A stretch of 10,626 nt of DNA from CAYVBE01 sp964448935 (GTDB lineage: Bacteria; Planctomycetota; Brocadiia; SM23-32). Under the pieces are notes generated by a model that was not told where the DNA came from, did not search any database, and worked only from the letters and a program-made list of their open reading frames with translations. Location of the stretch: assembly GCA_964448935.1 (NCBI GenBank), contig CAYVBE010000153.1, positions 1 through 10,626 of the forward strand. The letters run 5' to 3'. The translations under genes were made by a program, and so were the position numbers. Shown one piece after another: positions 8,501-10,626 of this stretch. Each line of letters opens with the position of its first letter. Within the stretch, counting starts at the first letter, position 1.

Positions 8501-9472
8501 CAGTAGACCCTTGCCCTGGTAGCTTCCACCGACCTCGACAAGGCCGCCCTGCTGGCCCCCGGCGTCAATGGTGGAACCGTCTTCCAGAACCACTTCTTCA
8601 CCCGTCACACCGACGCTCCCACCTTCGGTTTCGACAACTCCTGCATGGCGAACGGTGCCCCGCGATGCCGTCAGCAGGACCCGCCCATTCTCGCGCACGG
8701 CCTCCGTTGCGCGCACCGTGCCCTCGTTGTTGATGGCCAGGGCGTACATGTTGCCGCCGGCCGCTTGGAGTTCCACGCGCGCGCCCTCGATCGCGCCCGT
8801 GCTCAATACGGCCCCCTCCGCATCCGGCTGCACGATCAGCGGCTCGGGGCCGCTCTGGGCCAGCAGTACTTCCGAACCACCTACCAGACCGGCCGTTCCC
8901 TCGCCAGCAGCGATGGTACCCTCATTGGTCACCTTGCGGGCGATCAGGAATACGTCTCCCCCCATAGCGTCTATCGTGCCCAGGTTCCGCACCTCGGCCG
9001 CCGAGTCGCCGGAGAATAGCAGTTCGCCGCCGGAAAGGAACTCCGCGTTGGATACCTCAAGGGTCGAGCCGACGAAGGAGTGGACGTCAATCACGCCGTC
9101 GGGGCCTACGATGATGCCGTGTGGGTTGATGAGGTATATCTGGCCGTTGGCACTCAGGGTCCCATACAGACTACTGACGTCGGGGCCCACCACCCGGTTC
9201 AGTGCCGCCGCGTCCACTCCGGGCTGGACGAACTGGGTCAATTCGCCCGCACCGATGGAGAAGGACTCCCAGTTGATGACCGCCCGGTCGGTCTCCTGCG
9301 TCACGGTCAGGGCATCACCGGCCCGGTCGAACTGCGCGCTCCCCGCCACCACGGATTCGCCCGTCGGGTTGGCCAGCACTGTTCCCGTAAGAGGATACAG
9401 AACGATGAGCGCAACACTGAGGTAGGCAATCAGCAGCCGCCACAAAGATCCCGCGTAGTAGTTCCTTCGCAT
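2174..9472 (-). CDS. Giant TpsA exoprotein with TPS domain and about 30 YAQIGHGG repeats
   Basis: A 2432-residue secreted, filamentous-haemagglutinin-type protein. The ATG at 9472 follows GGAGGAG with a 6-base spacer. Residues 1-34 form a signal peptide (MRRNYY basic end, LLIAYLSVALIVLY core, cleavage VLA|NP). Residues 35 to about 160 are the TPS/haemagglutination-activity domain (TVTQETDRAVINWESFSIG; NRVVGPD; ANGQIYLINPHGI, with NPHGI at 116-120 in place of the classical NPNGI). To about residue 450 there are beta-helix-like strands (LGTIDAMGGDVFLIARKV and similar). From about 460 to 2230 runs a repeat region with the motif YAQ(I/L)GHGG, usually followed by SGDI.V and then GG.G.GA. The C-terminal part has RWLIYS (about 2320) and GSGFLYVVAG, an element I know from other repeat-bearing TPS exoproteins, then an acidic end, ESEETE. 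There is no LPXTG motif, no autotransporter barrel and no CDI-like toxin tail. The body is acidic and Gly-rich. A structural or adhesive surface role is inferred; the ligand is unknown. Confidence 0.93.
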   Translation of the reverse strand: MRRNYYAGSLWRLLIAYLSVALIVLYPLTGTVLANPTGESVVAGSAQFDRAGDALTVTQETDRAVINWESFSIGAGELTQFVQPGVDAAALNRVVGPDVSSLYGTLSANGQIYLINPHGIIVGPDGVIDVHSFVGSTLEVSNAEFLSGGELLFSGDSAAEVRNLGTIDAMGGDVFLIARKVTNEGTIAAGEGTAGLVGGSEVLLAQSGPEPLIVQPDAEGAVLSTGAIEGARVELQAAGGNMYALAINNEGTVRATEAVRENGRVLLTASRGTVRHAGVVETEGGSVGVTGEEVVLEDGSTIDAGGQQGGLVEVGGSYQGKGLLASSQKTVVAEGAEIHADGAAGDGGQVVIWSDGETQFSGTVTAEAAGETGRGGFVEVSGLGGLAFDGTVSTLAESGLTGTLVIDPIDVVVADTGGDLTPASIISAVGSNHVVVHTTGADEADGDIRILDSVEYGSSNSLTFLAHDDLTAEASVQNSGSGDLNLVAGWDGFTEAPGGDGPGPTTIGDVFDIAGLLSTANSYGNSDGDVWVGYIGGETQEVAVGSRAGDTTVLGDDITIEPAPAEETPALIGYLAPIEGQTDAPGDIVVGATNNVAVYGYQGNYAQIGHATKSPHLSASGEINVWAEDGDVWVSGAVSGSRAFAHIGHGGLAPDEEIPFTLSGDITVAAGSEVIVEGGGDADTFGQIGHGGKDYDDTMSGDILVGADEVYVMGGEHEHGNAQIGHGGRDVDGSLSGHITVIGDTDVVSDVGTAHIGHGSVDGASTGDRTGHILIDTASKQGELVLLTGEGEAPWWIGHLTSGGTISDADLAMVLGGLAVENTGPEPGEMVSVNTDEFVDVLTQNLEGGAVTLATDGPDPDAMGVHLPLGLPPAFCSNDLSFLSAADLDFYASVQKDGTGDVNAVAGWVGRAGLTEPEDLANPTDPLFDVEAMLAVSPSPWGFGPGGSHVHIGDGTQEDGIAVGSRHGRTLVRADGLYLTGSSEEDGYAQLGFHVHSVGEEYTVTGPIDVNDLWGSCEGIAGSGDDAYVQIGHGARDPNGVEPDGDLSGSIGVTVGDGVGFEGGGGSFAYARIGHGGAKCDGDRGGDITVEGEFVEFMGGEGSGAFAQIGHGGWDDDGTKSGTIDVIASGELPNNGDDDGEEGLSLLFEAGTGDSAYAQLGHGGRAADGDITGDIIVDALMAVDALEGPQPATLEDWLEIDLLDYVESFMPTIAFVGGRSNYGYALFGHGGYNVSGDILGDLDVVSEGGVLFASGPGTGAFAQFGHCGFWSSPDLYGNISLGASPIHYHLLDDDPEDPDPAPPMDVELGYVVFHGGDDQPYSYAQLGHGGANFTGEDAVGDIEVWAGNLLAFQGGSADEGYAQLGHGGSGSLVGSTLMGNVDVHVYESAVVAAPAELDEPDDGPDSLAEANIYSLGLGGALFQGGGGEVAYAQLGHGGAGRTSDIMGNITLGLYQPPFEEPGFELQEPVQGTLDVYMDRLGAVALTGGDGDGAYAQIGHGGIMPEPTETGDMDGTINVLFGLEEDGDGNGEEFSLQLDSENPTALLGLEAALLAGGEGGSAYAQIGHGGTGRQGNMEGNILVESCDFVLGGGGWGGGSYVQIGHGGAFTGESVKSDGITLDMQEGAYLSGSSGMLDMFLGELEMEFEQLDFEETDLTVASAGGVLFTGGSGSDAYAQIGHGGMMNMGPCSGDVSLTLERAETPVSEMDHGTVHVERLGLVVFSGGSGSGSHAQLGHHGGMGDGAVYDGDVELLVGAPEDSGDPAPGTGEEWMFAKLEGVAFLGGSGGDSYAQAGHGGCNTTGEFTGDIWLAPGDVLLMMAGSDEGGAYAQVGHGGSAPCETWGVHSGAIEVDVARTGALVYNEPPGDEVLLDGEFPVGGVWDVGGVLMTGGQNEGVEGAYAQIGHGGARREMQPESEGLQCQGYIDLDAGNILVLAGGTDSTSYGQIGHGGGEAGTAFQRGEQPLRFSGDIDVYLEQGGTLSGLEGFLTEFIGQIDLNGMSELGVGMLMGGIDGGYAQIGHGGLESAGSSEGAVNVLTEGLFAAEGGGDGSYAQVGHGGLGSLGSGTGDIWLNVGGSLSLPPEAFPPGFPGADADGATAFLGGWGEESYAQLGHGGCCATGLYEGDIDLTTGGFVSFEGGEGPGSYAQMGHGAPDIGADPIGDITIFQPEYLVVWGGDEANSPAVIGHGGEGDNGMYTIEGDIFIDVAGSTVLSRGCFSTYWIGHLGGDIVDSEVILLTELLYTEQGEPTGTYAAVLSEPDLINMISENLMHGAFTLGIRGGGDLLLDAPIGSESPHTLTLATEGDFVNGVGSDAFPGVQRWLIYSHDPDNIVKNMLTGPEQFNSPYFPPPPVAAGFQGSGFLYVVAGQRPIPQNDTYDETERPRRIVESFLAPDPMEVGFMIHYVREAAEVLGVLMGRLSSYDLFESEETE
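2900..6515 (-). repeat. Large YAQIGHGG repeat array (super-module B, about 24 units)
   Basis: Protein-coding tandem repeat within tpsA, about residues 985-2190. It starts at YAQLGFHVHS and ends at PAVIGHGGEG. Typical units open YAQIGHGG, YAQLGHGG, FAQIGHGG, YVQIGHGG, YARIGHGG or YAQVGHGG. Most continue with 5-15 variable residues, a strand GDI.V or GNI.L, a further strand with aliphatic residues, then GG.G.(G/S)A leading into the next YAQ. Unit length ranges from about 33 to about 77 residues, because acidic segments are inserted in some units. The core is recognisable in the DNA as plus-strand versions of gccgtggccgatctgggcgt, but third codon positions and flanks vary, so the copies are not recent duplicates. 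Variants include FGHCGF, GHHGG, GHGAPD and AQAGHGG. Confidence 0.9.
6640..6840 (-). repeat. Super-module header, copy B
   Basis: Protein-level segment of tpsA, about residues 878-945, directly before the large array. It reads DLSFLSAADLDFYASVQ, then GTGDVNAVAGWVG. It matches the copy before the small array (about residues 460-495): SLTFLAHDDLTAEASVQ, then GSGDLNLVAGWDG. Both copies are followed by a variable stretch, a TQE...AVGSR.G.T.V strand and then the first repeat unit. The divergence indicates an old internal duplication. Confidence 0.7.
7196..7670 (-). repeat. Small YAQIGHGG repeat array (super-module A, 5 units)
   Basis: Protein-coding repeat within tpsA, about residues 600-760. The five units start YAQIGHATKS, FAHIGHGGLA, FGQIGHGGKD, AQIGHGGRD and AHIGHGSVD. 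Units are short (about 32-41 residues) without long insertions and carry the strand SGDI.V or SGHI.V. It is separated from the large array by about 220 residues of non-repeat sequence that resembles the segment preceding this array (see findings). Confidence 0.88.
7970..8100 (-). repeat. Super-module header, copy A
   Basis: Protein-level segment of tpsA, about residues 458-500, opening the repeat region. It reads SLTFLAHDDLTAEASVQ, then GSGDLNLVAGWDG, and later TQEVAVGSRAGDTTV. The partner copy is at 6640-6840. SVQ, G(S/T)GD(L/V)N, VAGW and AVGSR are shared in order, which supports duplication rather than chance. Confidence 0.7.
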
Positions 9473-9478
9473 CGTCCA

Positions 9479-9485
9479 CTCCTCC
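9479..9485 (-). promoter_or_regulatory. Ribosome binding site of tpsA
   Basis: GGAGGAG on the minus strand, six bases before the ATG at 9472. It fixes the start immediately before a well-formed signal peptide. Confidence 0.85.
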
Positions 9486-9583
9486 CCCGGATCACAGTAA
9501 CCGAACCGGTGTGCGCGTTCTTCCAGTTTTGTTAGTTCTGTACCATGTCCTTCTTCGTAACATGAGTCCCGCTACGGCTCCAA

Positions 9584-9611
9584 ATTGTATCTGGTTTCAC
9601 GTGCATGTCAA
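9584..9611 (-). promoter_or_regulatory. Sigma70-type promoter for the tpsA-tpsB operon
   Basis: On the minus strand TTGACA (9611-9606) is a perfect -35 box. After a 16-base spacer comes TACAAT (9589-9584), a five-of-six match to TATAAT. The predicted transcription start is near 9577, giving a leader of about 105 bases before the tpsA ATG. A/T-rich sequence with T- and A-tracts lies just upstream (about 9615-9660) and could act as an UP-like element. The assignment assumes a housekeeping sigma of the usual specificity. Confidence 0.7.
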
Positions 9612-9763
9612 GGACTTTGTTTTGGGAAAAACGAAAGTATCTCATCCCCTTTCTGTGGAAAATGGCATTGTTGATTGCCCTGTCCCTCGTCCTCCTTTTT
9701 TGCGGGTTCCGAGTGGCCTGTCAGTAGAGAGTGAGGCACCCAAAACTATGCAACCACCCCCAT

Positions 9764-9820
9764 CTGCCCGGCCGGCGTAGATCAAAAAGGTAGCTTGGGG
9801 CGGCCTTTGCGTGCGGGCAG
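9764..9820 (-). repeat. Interrupted inverted repeat upstream of the tpsA promoter
   Basis: On the minus strand CTGCCC (from 9820) pairs with GGGCAG (to 9764). Inside it GGCCG pairs with CGGCC. A 9-base bulge, GCACGCAAA, lies on the 5' side and the loop is about 26 bases. It could be an RNA structure in a longer transcript or a DNA-binding region. It lies upstream of the strong promoter, so it would not be in the main tpsA leader. Confidence 0.3.
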
Positions 9821-9843
9821 GCACATCGCACCCCCTGTTCGCT

Positions 9844-9877
9844 AAAAACTCACTCTGGTCCGGCTTCGGACTGCCAG
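9844..9877 (-). terminator. Weak Rho-independent terminator after the 174-aa ORF
   Basis: The minus strand reads CTGG, a CA bulge, then GTCCG-AAGC-CGGAC, closing with CAG. About 6 bases later a run of five T occurs. The stem is short and the T-run is not immediately adjacent, so termination may be partial. Its place, 30 bases after the stop at 9908 and before the tpsA promoter, suits separation of two transcription units. Confidence 0.4.
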
Positions 9878-9907
9878 TCGAGATCCGTGGCCTCAGCGGT
9901 TACCCCG

Positions 9908-10432
9908 TCATTCCCTCCCCACCCCGATGTCGCGTGTTCGGAAAGCCTCGTAGTCGAACCTTCGGCCCTCGAAGGGGCGAATGAGCGTGGTGTAGACTCG
10001 GATTAGCAGGCGGTTTCCGGGGGTCTCAAGGCGCTCCGACGGCATCCGCAGCAAACGCGGTTCCCAGAGCAGGCCACGGAACGGTCCCCCGCTGATGCTG
10101 ATCTCGCATGTCTCGTGAAACGGCTGCTCGCTGGTGAACTCCAGCACCACTTCCCCGCCGTCCCGCAGGACCATCGTCCACTTGACCAACCGCAGCAGGT
10201 TGGCGTTCAGGGGCCGGACCTGCGCCGGTCCGCCGAGCGTCACCTCCAGGCGGCCCAGCGGATCGAGCAGCGGCACCTCCCCCTGTATGGCCTCCACCAC
10301 CAGGACGCACGCGTCGGGGGTGCACTGCGTGAGCCCGGCAACTCGTATCCGCCAGGTACCAGATCCGGCGCGCTCCCACGTAGCCACCTGAGATTCGCAG
10401 TGAGGGCTCCAGTTCGAAACCATGCTTATCAT
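9908..10432 (-). CDS. Hypothetical protein, 174 aa
   Basis: I do not recognise this protein. It begins MISMVSNWSPHCESQV and has mixed beta-like segments such as GTWRIRVAGL, ACVLVVEAIQGEV, GRLEVTLGG and EVVLEFTSEQPF. Then come ETCEISISGGPFRGLLW and a basic C-terminal part (RLLIRVYTTLIRPFEGRRF; RTRDIGVGRE). There is no signal peptide or membrane segment, so a cytoplasmic protein is likely. Its beta-rich, four-Cys make-up does not match a family I can name. An in-frame TAA lies a few codons upstream, so the start must be near 10432 or 10423, but neither ATG has a Shine-Dalgarno site and both lie within a palindrome. It is upstream of tpsA, separated by 435 bases with a terminator-like hairpin and a new promoter, so it is probably a separate unit. 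Amino-acid composition looks like a real protein, yet the overlapping -frame ORF (10026-10466) leaves some doubt. Confidence 0.55.
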   Translation of the reverse strand: MISMVSNWSPHCESQVATWERAGSGTWRIRVAGLTQCTPDACVLVVEAIQGEVPLLDPLGRLEVTLGGPAQVRPLNANLLRLVKWTMVLRDGGEVVLEFTSEQPFHETCEISISGGPFRGLLWEPRLLRMPSERLETPGNRLLIRVYTTLIRPFEGRRFDYEAFRTRDIGVGRE

Positions 10433-10440
10433 AACGCATG
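10421..10440. promoter_or_regulatory. Imperfect 20-base palindrome, possible operator
   Basis: On the plus strand this reads CATGC-TTAT-C-ATAA-C-GCATG. The arms CATGCTTAT and ATAA(C)GCATG are inverted copies with one extra base. It covers both possible ATG codons of the 174-aa ORF, and on the minus strand it contains TATGAT, a -10-like hexamer. It could be a repressor site or simply chance; no second copy is seen elsewhere in the window. Confidence 0.35.
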
Positions 10441-10626
10441 CTCGAACCGAGGCTTAAACGGGGCACGAGCGATCTGCGTCCCAGGCCCCCCCGGCGGTGT
10501 CACTGTCCCTTTCTTGTGCCCAACTGCTCATCCCGCCGAAAACGATTCCGCAGAGCTGTTCGCCGCAGTAGCAGGGTCATTCAATTATCGGGTTTCCGTT
10601 GTCCTTTCCGGATCACCGCTGCGCAA
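10441..10626. other. Right-edge region without a supported gene
   Basis: These 186 bases contain only short frames on both strands. On the minus strand two short frames (ending GQRKPDN and GDPERTTETR) could be the tail of a gene starting outside the window, but neither is convincing. GGTGTCACTGTCCCT occurs at 10496-10510, directly after a GC-rich run, ccaggccccccc. Nothing else stands out. Confidence 0.3.

Larger units (their letters stand above)
9473..9907. other. Intergenic region upstream of tpsA
   Basis: These 435 bases contain, in minus-strand order, a terminator-like hairpin (9844-9877), a long interrupted inverted repeat (9764-9820), A/T-richer sequence (about 9600-9700) and the tpsA promoter (9584-9611), then a 5' leader of about 105 bases. 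Both strands have short open frames only, none with a good ribosome site. I see no CRISPR-like spacing and no tRNA. Confidence 0.6.

Noticed and set aside
2174..9472. Contact-dependent inhibition (CdiA) or haemolysin function for TpsA
   Set aside because: No VENN-type pretoxin motif, no toxin-like C-terminus, no small immunity gene downstream, and tpsA precedes tpsB with repeats unlike FHA-1 or FHA-2.
9492..9563. A 23-residue leader-peptide frame in the tpsA 5' leader
   Set aside because: No Shine-Dalgarno site, start within about 15 bases of the predicted transcript start, and a composition (Arg/Thr-rich) with no attenuation-type run.
9908..10432. PilZ-like c-di-GMP-binding domain, suggested by ISISGGPFRG
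   Set aside because: The RxxxR element that should precede it and the D/NxSxxG pattern are not properly present.
10026..10466. An overlapping 146-codon minus-strand frame in place of the 174-aa ORF
   Set aside because: After about 30 plausible residues it becomes Arg/Gly/Ala-rich (GGGHTGGGAAARSAG), typical of an out-of-frame reading of GC-rich DNA. A frameshift between the two frames is possible but not needed.

Overview
The window holds one two-partner secretion (TPS, type Vb) locus of a Gram-negative bacterium, read entirely on the minus strand. The DNA is GC-rich. Both signal peptides, the outer-membrane barrel with a C-terminal aromatic residue, and the Shine-Dalgarno sites all fit a diderm. 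TpsA proteins built like this one (short TPS domain, glycine-rich acidic repeat body, no adhesin or toxin tail) occur in Verrucomicrobia and other PVC-type bacteria and in some Proteobacteria. No rRNA, tRNA or housekeeping gene is present, so the phylum is only a guess.

Layout in the direction of transcription (right to left). 10626-10433: no gene I can support, apart from a palindrome at 10421-10440 that covers the start of the next ORF. 10432-9908: a 174-residue hypothetical protein, followed by a weak terminator-like hairpin. 9907-9473: a 435-base intergenic stretch with an excellent sigma70-type promoter (TTGACA, 16 bases, TACAAT) about 100 bases before the next start codon. 9472-2174: a giant exoprotein (TpsA, 2432 aa) with signal peptide, haemagglutinin-activity/TPS domain and about 30 copies of a repeat centred on YAQIGHGG. 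2142-397: its outer-membrane transporter (TpsB, FhaC/ShlB type), 31 bases downstream of tpsA. 396-177: a short non-coding gap. 176-1: a reading frame with a basic stretch and a membrane segment, cut by the window edge and lacking a clear start codon.

Working model. The promoter at 9584-9611 drives a tpsA-tpsB operon. TpsA crosses the inner membrane by the Sec route. Its N-terminal TPS domain is recognised by the POTRA domains of TpsB and the chain is threaded through the TpsB barrel, where it should fold into a long beta-solenoid. The unusual part is the body of TpsA: a histidine-bearing YAQ(I/L)GHGG motif returns every 33 to 77 residues, and the repeat region itself is organised as two unequal super-modules with matching start and end segments. 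I do not recognise this repeat as a named family. It is the best candidate in the window for something undescribed.
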